A stretch of 37,857 bases of DNA, taken from positions 1 through 37,857 of IMG/VR virus record IMGVR_UViG_3300021467_000016. One strand, 5' to 3'. The stretch's first letter is position 1; each line of letters opens with the position of its first letter. The position numbers and the translations under genes were made by a program. Below the pieces are notes generated by a model. It did no database searches. It was not told the origin of the DNA and saw nothing but the letters and a program-made list of their open reading frames with translations. Positions 25,846-35,188 of the stretch are shown in pieces. The stretch is from a virus.

Positions 25846-26022
25846 ATGGATGAAAACATGACAGAAGAAAAACTAATTAAGGTATTGAAAAACCCTAATG
25901 TGTCTAAAGCGCATAAAGAGAGAGCAAAACAATGGTTAATAGAAATTGACAAATACAAGAAGTCATATGATAAATATATCAATATGACACCACAGGAACT
26001 ATATAAATTAAGAAGGGGGTAG
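25846..26022 (+). CDS. Small helical protein, function unknown
   Basis: A 58-residue helical, charged protein (TEEKLIKVLKNPNVSKAHKE, ending PQELYKLRRG). Not recognised. ATG 25846 has AAGGAT upstream and is preferred to a TTG at 25840. A 71-base gap before it holds no obvious signal. Confidence 0.5.
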   Translation: MDENMTEEKLIKVLKNPNVSKAHKERAKQWLIEIDKYKKSYDKYINMTPQELYKLRRG

Positions 26023-26024
26023 TT

Positions 26025-26429
26025 GTGCGAGTTAACTTTAATGAAGAACTAAGAGATATTACCGGCAAGTGCATTGAAGAAAAAAAACAGGTATACATTT
26101 GTCCAGGGTGCGGTGCCAAAGTTGATTTAGATGGTGGCGTAATTACCGAAGGTACTGGACAAAATGTTAAACTGAAAAATATTTGCATTAATGCACTAAT
26201 GGCAAATAGTCCTGATGAAAAAAACTTGTCTGCCGAAAAGAAATTTTATCGGGCTCAACTTGCCGAAAAAATTTACTTGGAGGGAAAAGGCGCCATTGAT
26301 ATCAGGACAGAAGATATCGTGATGTTAAAAAGCCAGATATCAAAATTATATCCTCCGCTATTGGTATATCGCGCATTTCAGATTCTTGACCCGGAAGTCA
26401 CTGACGATGTTGACGAAAGGGCAAAATAA
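26025..26429 (+). CDS. Small phage protein with CPGCG half-ribbon
   Basis: A 134-residue protein with one CPGCGAKV motif (about 26-33), then KNICINALMANSPDEKNLSA and FYRAQLAEKIYLEGKG, ending in SKLYPPLLVYRAFQILDPE. The latter half resembles a widespread group of short tailed-phage proteins with a helical LAxKI...Y.PL.V pattern, of unknown function. Only one CxxC pair is visible, so metal binding would need a partner chain or other ligands. GTG start at 26025, with AAGGGGGTAG upstream. Confidence 0.55.
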   Translation: MRVNFNEELRDITGKCIEEKKQVYICPGCGAKVDLDGGVITEGTGQNVKLKNICINALMANSPDEKNLSAEKKFYRAQLAEKIYLEGKGAIDIRTEDIVMLKSQISKLYPPLLVYRAFQILDPEVTDDVDERAK

Positions 26430-26431
26430 TA

Positions 26432-27070
26432 ATGGCAATTTACGGAAGCAATTTTGATTATGGTGATTCACACTACAAGGACGAGGGCGATGTCGCCCCG
26501 TCCATTGGTGAATTTTATTTCATGCCGGATTGGAATTATCCAGTTAAATTATCATATTCTTTTGAAACCCCAATATCAATTACACGCAGAAAATATGAGC
26601 AGAGAAAACCATTGAGAAGAATACCATTACGCGAAGAAACATTCACATACACAGGAAATAATAATTATGAGGACGTGTGGAATTATCTTGTTGAGCACCA
26701 CGCAGAAAAAATGACAATTCCGATATTCACAGAACCTTGTTTACCTGTTGGTACCGGTTCGCTCGCGGGCTTAAATTCTATTGAGGTAAATAATATAGCC
26801 GGATATTACAATTTAAAAAATATGACAATATATGTTATTATCATAGACAAACTCGATTTAATCGGTGCTGAAATATTATTAATTGACAATGTGGAAAATG
26901 ACAATACTATCAATTTAATAGACTGTATTACAGGTGAGTTTCCCAGAGAGCGTACTGTAATATACCCTATATTTGAAGCGTATTTAAAATCTCATAGACG
27001 AATAGATAATACAGATACAATGACAACTATTGAATTGACATTTAAAGAACAAAATACATTCGGGTACTGA
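26432..27070 (+). CDS. Distal tail / baseplate protein
   Basis: A 212-residue beta-rich protein (YFMPDWNYPVKLSYSFETPI; then REETFTYTGNNNYEDVWNYL). It is the first of two same-sized proteins leading into a gpL-like, NlpC and hub array, the position of distal tail proteins in lambda/GTA-type tails. The similar pattern in the next gene (strand-rich start, an aromatic centre, segment ending in LILL) suggests a shared fold. The call rests mainly on synteny. Confidence 0.55.
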   Translation: MAIYGSNFDYGDSHYKDEGDVAPSIGEFYFMPDWNYPVKLSYSFETPISITRRKYEQRKPLRRIPLREETFTYTGNNNYEDVWNYLVEHHAEKMTIPIFTEPCLPVGTGSLAGLNSIEVNNIAGYYNLKNMTIYVIIIDKLDLIGAEILLIDNVENDNTINLIDCITGEFPRERTVIYPIFEAYLKSHRRIDNTDTMTTIELTFKEQNTFGY

Positions 27071-27071
27071 T

Positions 27072-27704
27072 ATGGCTAATGACTGGCAGGATTTGACAAG
27101 GACAACAACTGTATTTACCAGGAAGCCTAATTGGGTTGAAAATCCTATTTCAACATTTGACACTAATAGTGAATTTATAAATTACCCCGGTACTCAAATG
27201 GATATATATAATTTAAGTAATTCCATTGGTTACGAAATAACATATAGATATAGTAACTTGACAAAAGATGATGAATATTATATTATAAATTTTTTTATTA
27301 ACCAACAAGGAATGCTGAAAAGATTCTGGTTACCCTGGTGGAAAAATAGTTTTAGGCTTGCTCAAAATGTTTCTATAGATGATTCTGTTATTACGATACA
27401 ACATTGCGGGTACAATAAAATAGACCAAGGGTATGAAAGAATTTTTATCTTACTGGAAACAGGTGATTATATATCACGTAAAGTAGTGGCCGTAGTAGAA
27501 AATTATAATTATGAAAACATTATATTGCAAACACCAATGAATAAAAATATTAATCAGGATGATATTTTGTTTTTTGGCAGATTATTATTAGTCAGATTTG
27601 CAGATGATGAATTGAATCTGGATTTTTCGAATAATAAAATAAGCGATTTGTCAATCAAATACAAAGAACTTCCGAATGAATATGAATTGGAGGAAGAATC
27701 ATAA
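27072..27704 (+). CDS. Distal tail / baseplate protein
   Basis: A 210-residue protein with KRFWLPWWKNSFRLAQNVS, a Trp/Pro-rich pattern seen in distal-tail proteins that contact the tube, followed by SIDDSVITIQHCGYN and a YISRKVVAVVENYNY segment. It lies between another distal-tail candidate and a gpL-like protein. It ends sharing one base with the next ATG. I cannot assign a named family with certainty. Confidence 0.55.
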   Translation: MANDWQDLTRTTTVFTRKPNWVENPISTFDTNSEFINYPGTQMDIYNLSNSIGYEITYRYSNLTKDDEYYIINFFINQQGMLKRFWLPWWKNSFRLAQNVSIDDSVITIQHCGYNKIDQGYERIFILLETGDYISRKVVAVVENYNYENIILQTPMNKNINQDDILFFGRLLLVRFADDELNLDFSNNKISDLSIKYKELPNEYELEEES

Positions 27705-28501
27705 TGAGCATTCAAGAAAAAGATTCGCGAGAACAAATGTGTGATTTTCTTGAAACGTATTATTTTCACAATTCATTAAATGATTATTACTATACTTCTT
27801 ACAGCGAAGATGTTACAATAGATGGAAATACGTATCAAGCGGTACCAATACAGAGAAGTACATTCGACAAAAACCTTGAAGACGGCACTGTAAAAGTGAA
27901 TATTACAGCACCTATTACGACAGCATTTTATCAATTTGTTGCTTCCTTTCCCGTATACCCTACAACAGTAAGAATAAGACGATATTATATGGACGATTAC
28001 ACTGAATTTGCATTAGTATTTAATGGCAAAATAAATGCTATTTCAATAAGTAAACATACTGCAACTGCCGAATGCTTATCTTCAATGAACGAATTGAATG
28101 CAAAAGTGCCGGGTGTATATATACAGTCATATTGCAATAATGTTTTGTATGGTGACGTTTGTCAAGCTCATAAAATAGCAGACCCATATGAAATTATTGT
28201 TGACCCAAATGACAACGCACATCTCACATTAGTTACATCGTCAATTCTACCAGACAATTTTTATACATTGGGAGAGTGTCAATATAATAGTGAACCTAGA
28301 TTGATAACAAAACAAACGGGCAATGAAATTTATTTACATTTTCCATATAGAAATATTAATACCGGAGATACTGTTAATTTATTTGCGGGATGTGACAAAA
28401 CGCCTGAAACGTGTCATAATGTTCATGGTAATATAGATAATTTCGTTGGAATGTATTTTGTTCCCAAACCGCCTAATCCTGTAAATTGGGGTGTTGTATG
28501 A
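27704..28501 (+). CDS. Tail tip protein of the gpL/BR0599 (DUF2163) type
   Basis: A 265-residue protein whose C-terminus reads AGCDKTPETCHNVHGNIDNFVG then VPKPPNPVNW, the signature of the phage BR0599/DUF2163 family, the tail-tip proteins equivalent to lambda gpL. Cysteines C144, C153, C230 and C237 could bind a [4Fe-4S] cluster as described for lambda gpL; this is inferred from spacing. It joins the tube end to the hub. Stop/start overlaps couple it to both neighbours. Confidence 0.8.
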   Translation: MSIQEKDSREQMCDFLETYYFHNSLNDYYYTSYSEDVTIDGNTYQAVPIQRSTFDKNLEDGTVKVNITAPITTAFYQFVASFPVYPTTVRIRRYYMDDYTEFALVFNGKINAISISKHTATAECLSSMNELNAKVPGVYIQSYCNNVLYGDVCQAHKIADPYEIIVDPNDNAHLTLVTSSILPDNFYTLGECQYNSEPRLITKQTGNEIYLHFPYRNINTGDTVNLFAGCDKTPETCHNVHGNIDNFVGMYFVPKPPNPVNWGVV

Positions 28502-28974
28502 TGTCGATATTTTATGATAAGATGATATGGTACCGATTATTAACGGTATTATTAGATTGGTTAGGAACACCCTATGCTCATTTCAAAATGGACAAAAAGC
28601 GAGGGGCAGATTGTGCTCTATTCATTGCAGCATGTTTAAAAGAAATCGGAATTTTAAAAAATATAGCATATAAATATTACCCTAGATTTTGGCATAAATT
28701 TACAGAAACAGAAGTGATATTAAATCATATCACAGGTTCAATAAATGAAAATATAAAAAAAGGATATAGACTTGTAAATGTAAATAAAAATAATTTAACA
28801 AAAGGTGATATTATAATATTTTCTATACGTTCAAAAGTATCTAATCATGTGGCATTATATCTAGGAAATAATTTAATTACACATTCAATAAATGGCAGAG
28901 GGGTTTGTATAGTCCCCTTGTCAAATGAATATAAAAATAGAATAACAAATAATTTTAGAATTGTGAGGGTTTAA
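28498..28974 (+). CDS. NlpC/P60-family tail peptidase (gpK-like)
   Basis: A 158-residue protein with the NlpC/P60 fold. Catalytic candidates are C39 in KRGADCALFIAAC, H117 in VSNHVALYLG and a third polar residue, H129, in LITHSI. The KGDIIIFS strand before the His is typical. These enzymes cut peptidoglycan stems during DNA entry; position before the hub matches lambda K/I/J. ATG 28498 (overlap ATGA) is preferred to a start at 28486. Tyr/Lys-rich and AT-rich. Confidence 0.85.
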   Translation: MMSIFYDKMIWYRLLTVLLDWLGTPYAHFKMDKKRGADCALFIAACLKEIGILKNIAYKYYPRFWHKFTETEVILNHITGSINENIKKGYRLVNVNKNNLTKGDIIIFSIRSKVSNHVALYLGNNLITHSINGRGVCIVPLSNEYKNRITNNFRIVRV

Positions 28975-30843
28975 ATGGGTGTCGATCCTTTGTCTATAAT
29001 AGCATTAGTTCTTGTAGCTGCCGGTGCGGTTGTTGCCGCGGTATATGCGTCTAAAGCCCAAGATGCAATTGCCAGTCTGCCGGACGCAGAACAGCAGACA
29101 ATAAGCGAAATGGAAGTGACAGAATTGTCAGAAGGTAAAGTTGTTCCTTTACTATATGGGTACAATTGTGTTGCTGGAAATATTATATCATGGTACGCCG
29201 ACAAACAAAATAGCGGCGAAGGTGATTATTACAAAATATGTCTATGGCTGGTATTAGGCATGGGAAAGCTGGTTCCGGTTGCAAAATATACTGGGGAATT
29301 GTATAAATATAAATTGTTTGGTTGGGATTGGTGGGATATTATCGAGAAATTAAGCCATGTAGGTATTTATGATGAAGTACAGCATTGGATATTAGACGAT
29401 GAAAGGCCAATAGAAAATCATTTGGATAATTATGGTCAGTCGCCACAAATTGAATTCTCAGATATGCACCCATTACATTATTATCAGTCTGGCGGCGACG
29501 GTGAAAATTATAAGCTGCCATTAACATCACCGACAGGTCACGATATTCTAAACATACCACCGATTAGAGATGTATATACATTGTTTGCTACTAAATTAAA
29601 GGGGATTGCTCATGTTTTTATGTATAATATAGATTTGGATGTTGGCAGAATAAATATACCGAATTATAAATTTAAAGTAAAAAAAATACTTGATACCGGA
29701 TTGCCGTATGACAATATAAAAGTAAAGGAAGAAGGATACTGGTATGCGGCTTATATCGGGAACAATCCTGCGGGTATAATATATGATTTGTTGACTAATA
29801 AACAATATGGATTAGGATTGGATTCAAGCGCAATAAATAAATCCAATTTTATTATTGCTGCAAATTACTTTTACGAAAAGAAAATGGCATTAAATTTTGC
29901 GATTAATACACAAACAAGCGTAAGAGATATAATAAATAAAATCCAAGAATGGACTGATTGTTATTTAATTAAAAATATAGATGACAAATATGAAATTGCA
30001 ATATTACAAGAATCTGATATTAATAATCCCAAGGCAACAATTTACGATAAAGATATAATTGAATTGACAATAAGAAGAAAATCATGGGATGAAACATACA
30101 ACTCATTTACCGCCAATTATAAACCAACTTATCACGTAGACAGCGTAGGCTATGTTTTATATGATAACAACGAAACAAGAACAATGACCGCAAAAAATGA
30201 AGCGAATATATCATTTACAGGTGGAAAACGTGAAAAGGTAGTAGATTTAACTGGTTTTTCGTACCCTCCGGCTGTGGCCTACAGGCTGCACCAAATAATG
30301 AAAAAAGAAAGCTATCCGTTTGCAAATGGTTATTTGAAAACTAATTTGTCATTTATATATTTACAGGTAGGCGATGTAATTATAATTGACAGCGATGAAT
30401 ATAATGCAAGTATGCCATATAGGATTATAAACAAAAATGTAAATAAAATAGATGAAAATATTGTTGAATTTTCATTACTCCAGATGCGAGAAATATATGC
30501 AGATGATTCCTTTACAATAGATGATTATATTACAGGTTCGAGAAATAGAAATTCGCCAGAAATTACAACACCTCCATGTCTCGAAAACTTAACCTTTCCC
30601 GCATTTAGCGCAGTGTCGAATCCGTTATCATATAAATTTCAAGACGATAGTAAGTCAATTGTACATTGGGGAACTGGTCAATTAATGACTGGAAAATTGA
30701 CTTATAATGTTGATTATACTGTAGATGAACACGACAAAATACATCTTAATGAAACCTTATATGCTGATGAAATTATGCATAATTCCAATGGGTTAATGAA
30801 TATAGATGTTTACGAATTGGGATGTCCTTCTGTGGAGAGCTAA
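28975..30843 (+). CDS. Tail hub / tip protein (gpJ-like)
   Basis: A 622-residue protein. It opens with a hydrophobic segment (LSIIALVLVAAGAVVAAVY, residues 6-25), then VVPLLYGYNCVAGNIISWY, the entry of gpJ-like hubs. Later blocks include GIIYDLLTNKQYGLGL, RDIINKIQEWTDCYLI, GDVIIIDSDEYN and MPYRIINKNVNK, as in tail hub domains. Hubs close the tube and bind the receptor or fibres. It follows the NlpC gene directly (TAA-ATG). The N-terminal hydrophobic segment could insert in the inner membrane during DNA passage, as tail-tip proteins can. Confidence 0.82.
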   Translation: MGVDPLSIIALVLVAAGAVVAAVYASKAQDAIASLPDAEQQTISEMEVTELSEGKVVPLLYGYNCVAGNIISWYADKQNSGEGDYYKICLWLVLGMGKLVPVAKYTGELYKYKLFGWDWWDIIEKLSHVGIYDEVQHWILDDERPIENHLDNYGQSPQIEFSDMHPLHYYQSGGDGENYKLPLTSPTGHDILNIPPIRDVYTLFATKLKGIAHVFMYNIDLDVGRINIPNYKFKVKKILDTGLPYDNIKVKEEGYWYAAYIGNNPAGIIYDLLTNKQYGLGLDSSAINKSNFIIAANYFYEKKMALNFAINTQTSVRDIINKIQEWTDCYLIKNIDDKYEIAILQESDINNPKATIYDKDIIELTIRRKSWDETYNSFTANYKPTYHVDSVGYVLYDNNETRTMTAKNEANISFTGGKREKVVDLTGFSYPPAVAYRLHQIMKKESYPFANGYLKTNLSFIYLQVGDVIIIDSDEYNASMPYRIINKNVNKIDENIVEFSLLQMREIYADDSFTIDDYITGSRNRNSPEITTPPCLENLTFPAFSAVSNPLSYKFQDDSKSIVHWGTGQLMTGKLTYNVDYTVDEHDKIHLNETLYADEIMHNSNGLMNIDVYELGCPSVES

Positions 30844-30844
30844 T

Positions 30845-32353
30845 ATGGGTAAACCTGGAATTGTATTAAATAGAAATTATTTTAACGCACTATCTGAATT
30901 GACCAATAGAACAATTATATTCCAAGCGAGTGATTGCGCAACCGACGGACGATTGTTAATAAAACGATGTGATTACGAAGGGCATGCCGGGACAGAACAG
31001 AAGATTTACGAACCTTGTAATGTATCAGTAAATTTTAGATTGTATTCTAATTTAATTGACACTGCACAAGACATCCACACATCCGCTACACCAACATTCG
31101 CGGGATTGAATTTAAACGGCGATCTTATAGGTGCTGGCGGTACTTCTATCACAATGGATACTATGACAATAGCATCCGGCAGCATTATAGATTCAACCGG
31201 AGCAATTACGTTTGGGGACGAAAATTTGTCAACAGCAGGCACATTAACGTTATCAGCATTAACAAGCGGCAGCGTTTTATTTGCCGGTGCCGGCGGGCTG
31301 GTTTCAGAGGATAATGCCAATCTCTTCTGGGACAACACAAACAAAAGACTCGAAATAGACGGCTCGTTTTATCAAAAATCAAGCGCCAAAAGTTATTTTG
31401 GCGGCAATGTAGGTATAATAACCACAAACCCGGATGCATTTTATTCCGCATTCCGTAACTTGGTCGTTGGCACAACCGGAACAGGCAATTCTCACGGTAT
31501 GACTATTTGTAGCGGAACTTCAGCATACGGAACCATAAGTTTTGCGGATTCAACATCAGGTAGCGGGCAGTATGCAGGGTTGATATGGTACAATCACATT
31601 AAAAACCGACTGGAATTTTCTACAAATGGTGTAGGATGGACACCACTTGTAATTATAGACAAAGATGGAAATTTAATGATTAAGAATGACAACAAGAGCG
31701 TTCTATTTGGCCTTTTAAATGATATGAAAATTAATTATGACGGTACAGACGGGAATATTAACACAGCTTGTCGCGCAGCGTCAGATTTGAAAATTACGTG
31801 CGGAGCAAATAAAACCATTGAATTGCAAAATTCTGTTTATGAAGATTTACAATTCACAATTCACACCGGTAAAGTTCCGGCGTCAGACGCACCCACATGG
31901 GAGAATTTAACTGCAAATACAGGAGCCTACGCTTTCGGCGTTAATGATTACATAGATTGTGAGGCAAATGAAATTCCGCATTATTGGAAAGAGACTACAA
32001 CAGGGCATTTACATGTGCATTTCAGTATTAAGAGCGCTCAGAATACAGGTGCAAACAGGTATGTCAAGTTTACAATATGGTTAGCAATGGCGGATACCGA
32101 TGAAACGTTTACGGAAACATCATATACCACCGAATGCACAATACCTGACGGAACGGCAGCATTAACACATTTTTATTTTGACGTTGGAAGTGTTAATTTG
32201 TCAACCTATAAAATCGGCGCTATGGTAATTCCAAGAGTAAGGCGCATTGCCGCAACCGGGGGAACCGAATACGCTGATAGCGTATACATACACCAGATCG
32301 GTATCCATCTGGAAAAAAACACTATGGGATCGAGAACTGAAACGGTAAAATAA
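30845..32353 (+). CDS. Tail fibre-like protein
   Basis: A 502-residue beta-rich protein at the end of the late operon. It has ATPTFAGLNLNGDLIGAGG and GNVGIITTNPDAFYS, fibre motifs shared with the other fibre-like gene, and a C-terminal jelly-roll-like domain from about 370 (VNDYIDCEANEIPHYW, HLHVHFSIKSA). Repeats rich in Ser/Thr/Gly suit a trimeric shaft. ATG 30845 with GGAGAG upstream is preferred to one at 30806 inside the hub gene. Likely receptor contact. Confidence 0.75.
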   Translation: MGKPGIVLNRNYFNALSELTNRTIIFQASDCATDGRLLIKRCDYEGHAGTEQKIYEPCNVSVNFRLYSNLIDTAQDIHTSATPTFAGLNLNGDLIGAGGTSITMDTMTIASGSIIDSTGAITFGDENLSTAGTLTLSALTSGSVLFAGAGGLVSEDNANLFWDNTNKRLEIDGSFYQKSSAKSYFGGNVGIITTNPDAFYSAFRNLVVGTTGTGNSHGMTICSGTSAYGTISFADSTSGSGQYAGLIWYNHIKNRLEFSTNGVGWTPLVIIDKDGNLMIKNDNKSVLFGLLNDMKINYDGTDGNINTACRAASDLKITCGANKTIELQNSVYEDLQFTIHTGKVPASDAPTWENLTANTGAYAFGVNDYIDCEANEIPHYWKETTTGHLHVHFSIKSAQNTGANRYVKFTIWLAMADTDETFTETSYTTECTIPDGTAALTHFYFDVGSVNLSTYKIGAMVIPRVRRIAATGGTEYADSVYIHQIGIHLEKNTMGSRTETVK

Positions 32354-32386
32354 TGGGGTACATATAAAGTACCCCATATTTTTTTT
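32353..32386 (+). terminator. Rho-independent terminator of late operon
   Basis: ATGGGGTAC (32353-32361) pairs perfectly with GTACCCCAT (32369-32377) around a 7-base loop, followed by a run of eight T (32379-32386). It lies directly after the fibre stop and before the convergent minus-strand operon. On the minus strand it is followed by a poor TTATTTTA, so it may act weakly in both directions. Confidence 0.9.
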
Positions 32387-32434
32387 AAGTGGTAAATTTG
32401 CCGGGCTTGGGCTATCAGACACGGAGTCTATGCC

Positions 32435-32629
32435 TTATTCGTTTTGTAGCGACCCTTCGTATTTTTCGACTTCCGAAATAGGATATCTCACAGAGTTTTT
32501 TGATGATTTCCCGAATCTAACATATTTGGGGCCTTTTCCAGATAGTCGCCAGTTTCGCAGGGTATTCGGTGATATGCTCCATCTCTTAGCCAATTGTTTC
32601 GGTGTTATATATTTTTGTTCTTGACTCAT
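32435..32629 (-). CDS. Excisionase/MerR-type helix-turn-helix protein
   Basis: A 64-residue winged HTH protein: YITPKQLAKRWSISPNTLRNW (8-28) is the helix-turn-helix, and RLSGKGPKYVRFGKSSK with RYPISEVEKYE follows as in the HTH_17 excisionase family. It would bind DNA as regulator or directionality factor; no integrase is in the window, so a regulator is likelier. The start at 32629 has AAGGAGGT upstream, though the ATGA overlap also couples it to the ATPase gene. Confidence 0.82.
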   Translation of the reverse strand: MSQEQKYITPKQLAKRWSISPNTLRNWRLSGKGPKYVRFGKSSKNSVRYPISEVEKYEGSLQNE

Positions 32630-34287
32630 GATATAGTACCTCCTTCAATCCAATATGCCAGACCTGAAAATTTTGACAGGTCGGGCATATCTGTTTTTTT
32701 GTCCATTGCAGATACAATAATCGCATTCAAGTCTGATTTAATTAGTATTTTAATCAAATCATTTCTTACGCTCGGTGTGAGTTCATCTGTATCGTCAATG
32801 ATTACAAGCCGCGATTTTAGTTTGGTTGCCACCATTAGCTGTAATAATATCCGTGTACGGTATCGTTCAGATTTTGCGATTAACCGGCCGTATGGGACCC
32901 CCCCGGATAATATCTGACAATTATTATTAATTTCAACAGGTTTCCACCCTGCTTGATCGGTTATCATTTTCATTGAGTTGTTAATCGTTGCATATGCTTT
33001 TGTCAATTTTTTATTGCGTATACCATCCGGGGAAAGGATATTACACAGTTTTTGATTTCTGACTATGTTATTATGCACAGATTGAGCTTCTTTGTATAGT
33101 TTGTATGCGTCATATCTCTCCTGGGCTAGAGTCAATTTACTTTTTGCTTTTTCTATATCCGCATCATTAGCTCTTGTTTTGTTTTTTTCAATAGCAGACA
33201 ATTTTTTCTTTGACTCTTCGCATACTTTTAAGGCGGCCTTTTCTTCCCCGAATGATTTTAACAGCCTGTTATTTTGCGCCTGCAACGATTCAATATTTTT
33301 TTTCAATTGTTCAATTTCCTCTTTGCCCTTTTGGGCTTTTTTGTATTTCTCCTCTGGTATCTTTTTCAATTCGCCATTTGTCAATGTTAATTTCTCATTG
33401 CAAGATGGACACACCAGATTGCGTATTTCCCTAGTGCCTTCCATCATACGGAGAGCAGCCTTTTTACTTGCTAATTCCTTGTCAACAACATTCTGTTGCT
33501 TTACAATATTATCATATTTTTTCTTGACATCGGCAGTATTATTACATATGGCAGTCAGCCTTTCGACCTCAAAGGCTGATATTGCAACATCTTTTGCGGC
33601 GGCTTCATACCATTCTTTCGCTTCATTTAATTCCTCAATTAATTTTTCTTCAGGGATTTTTTCAAGCTCCGGACTCCAAGCGGCTGGTTGGTATTGTTCA
33701 CCAACACGTATACCCCATTTTTTTTGACCGGTAATATATTCCCATTTTGCTTTGAGCTTCACTCCCATTTCTTTCGCTTTTTTGTAGGCATTGTTCCATC
33801 CGTTCAGCGTTATTTCCTCCCATATTTTTACGAAATATTTTGAATTATCGCCTGAAGGAATGATGTTATTATCGGCCAGTTCTTTTTCCAATTCCGCCTT
33901 GGTTGGTAAGGCTTGCATCATGTCAACAACAAAATTGATACGATCATTGGTTTTGTAATCGACAAGGGAATCTATGCCTGATGATATAGTTGACAGCGCA
34001 GGGGGTGTTCCCACTGCCGAATATTCTGCTTTCGGGTAATCTATTCTGCCCTTATTTTCCCCGTCAATTACCTCGACATATCCAGATGGTGTGCCGGAAT
34101 GAACCAGCATCGACATTTCTTTTTTTGTAACATCTGAAAATGGGTTTGGATTACATGCCAAAACAGATCGTATCGCATCTATCAATGATGTTTTGCCTGC
34201 CGCGTTTTTACCGGCAATCATTGTTATTTTTGACAGCTCTATATCCGCGGTTGAAATTGCACGGTAATTTCTAATTCTGAATTTCAT
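32626..34287 (-). CDS. Small Rad50/SbcC-like ATPase with CPSC hook
   Basis: A 553-residue SMC-like ATPase. Residues 1-40 hold FRIRNYRAIS and Walker A GKNAAGKT (26-33). A coiled coil about 205-400 is split by CPSCNEKL (C293, C296), like the Rad50 zinc hook. The C-terminal lobe has SERYRTRI (signature region, 473-480) and Walker B RLVIIDDTDEL (493-503). Such ATPases gate a nuclease at DNA ends; no SbcD/Mre11 is seen here, so the partner may be the upstream Cas4/RecB-like nuclease. I chose the ATG at 34287, with GGAG upstream; a longer reading from 34389 would overlap the bet gene and carries no motif. Confidence 0.85.
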   Translation of the reverse strand: MKFRIRNYRAISTADIELSKITMIAGKNAAGKTSLIDAIRSVLACNPNPFSDVTKKEMSMLVHSGTPSGYVEVIDGENKGRIDYPKAEYSAVGTPPALSTISSGIDSLVDYKTNDRINFVVDMMQALPTKAELEKELADNNIIPSGDNSKYFVKIWEEITLNGWNNAYKKAKEMGVKLKAKWEYITGQKKWGIRVGEQYQPAAWSPELEKIPEEKLIEELNEAKEWYEAAAKDVAISAFEVERLTAICNNTADVKKKYDNIVKQQNVVDKELASKKAALRMMEGTREIRNLVCPSCNEKLTLTNGELKKIPEEKYKKAQKGKEEIEQLKKNIESLQAQNNRLLKSFGEEKAALKVCEESKKKLSAIEKNKTRANDADIEKAKSKLTLAQERYDAYKLYKEAQSVHNNIVRNQKLCNILSPDGIRNKKLTKAYATINNSMKMITDQAGWKPVEINNNCQILSGGVPYGRLIAKSERYRTRILLQLMVATKLKSRLVIIDDTDELTPSVRNDLIKILIKSDLNAIIVSAMDKKTDMPDLSKFSGLAYWIEGGTIS

Positions 34288-34306
34288 GTCGTTTTCTCCT
34301 TTTTTT

Positions 34307-35176
34307 TTAAAATATGTCAAAATCATCATCAGTATCAGAATCTTCTTCCACCTCTGACTCTTGGACGAATATATTTGTCTGTTCATCATCTATCAATGAA
34401 GATTCGTTTACTTCTGGTATTGTATCATCGTTTTCTGCTGGCTGTTCCTCTATTGGTGTAGGTTCGTCGCTTACAATGTCTTTTGCATCTTCAGGCTTTT
34501 CCATTTCTTCACTAATTTTTCCTTCCTCTTCAATTGCCTGGTTGACACGTTCTGCTTCGTCTGGATCATAAACACCGCTCACACCGTATGCAACACGTAT
34601 GCCTTGTATAATTGTCTTGTGGCGTAACATGCGCTTGGTATGTGTATCCCACGGGGACGGATAACTTTTATTCCCATTATAACATTCATCAAGATGTTCA
34701 CGTATTACAATGGGGTATTTACGATCTTTCCGATATATAACTATTTCAAGCCAGGGGTAACACTTTTTCCCTTTTTGAAACGTTATCATATGGGGTACTT
34801 TGTCCCCGTTCTCAGTTGTTTCCTCTGGATAATTAAAAGTGAAACCGTCATGTTGATCGTGACTATTCATTATCTTTAGCCAGCCGTCAATCGTTACTAC
34901 CGGCATGACAACACCCTTTTTGTTACGAAATGCCGTGATTTCACCGGTAAATGGATTCAGCTTATACTTTTCCGCTACTGACAAGAGAGAGGCCATTTCC
35001 GCATCATTTACAGCGTTTCCTTTGTCCATTTTAAAAGAGGTATTCCGCAAAATATTTGGTATATGAGCTTTGGGAATACTATACGTCATTTCCATTTTGT
35101 CAAAAATGGTTTGCAGTATATGCTCTTTTGATTCGATTGTGGCATTTTTTCTGTTCTCGGTTTTTTTTTGTGACAT
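34307..35176 (-). CDS. bet: Bet/RecT-type single-strand annealing protein
   Basis: A 289-residue recombinase of the phage Bet family. Residues about 68-110 read KLNPFTGEITAFRNKKGV then PVVTIDGWLKIM and HDGFTF; 175-210 have WDTHTKRMLRHKTIIQGIRVAY followed by GVYDPDEAERV. These are the core Bet motifs. The C-terminal 80 residues are acidic and low in complexity. It anneals complementary strands resected by the adjoining nuclease. AAGGAGC lies upstream of the ATG at 35176. Fits between a nuclease and an ATPase in one operon. Confidence 0.92.
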   Translation of the reverse strand: MSQKKTENRKNATIESKEHILQTIFDKMEMTYSIPKAHIPNILRNTSFKMDKGNAVNDAEMASLLSVAEKYKLNPFTGEITAFRNKKGVVMPVVTIDGWLKIMNSHDQHDGFTFNYPEETTENGDKVPHMITFQKGKKCYPWLEIVIYRKDRKYPIVIREHLDECYNGNKSYPSPWDTHTKRMLRHKTIIQGIRVAYGVSGVYDPDEAERVNQAIEEEGKISEEMEKPEDAKDIVSDEPTPIEEQPAENDDTIPEVNESSLIDDEQTNIFVQESEVEEDSDTDDDFDIF

Positions 35177-35188
35177 AATAAAGCTCCT

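Noticed and set aside
33092-33727. Plus-strand open frame of 211 codons
   Set aside because: Mirror of the Rad50-like coiled coil; its Phe/Ser-rich product is the usual antisense of Lys/Glu helices.
34288-34389. N-terminal 34-residue extension of the Rad50-like ATPase
   Set aside because: It overlaps the end of the bet gene, carries no motif, and the ATG at 34287 has a proper ribosome site.
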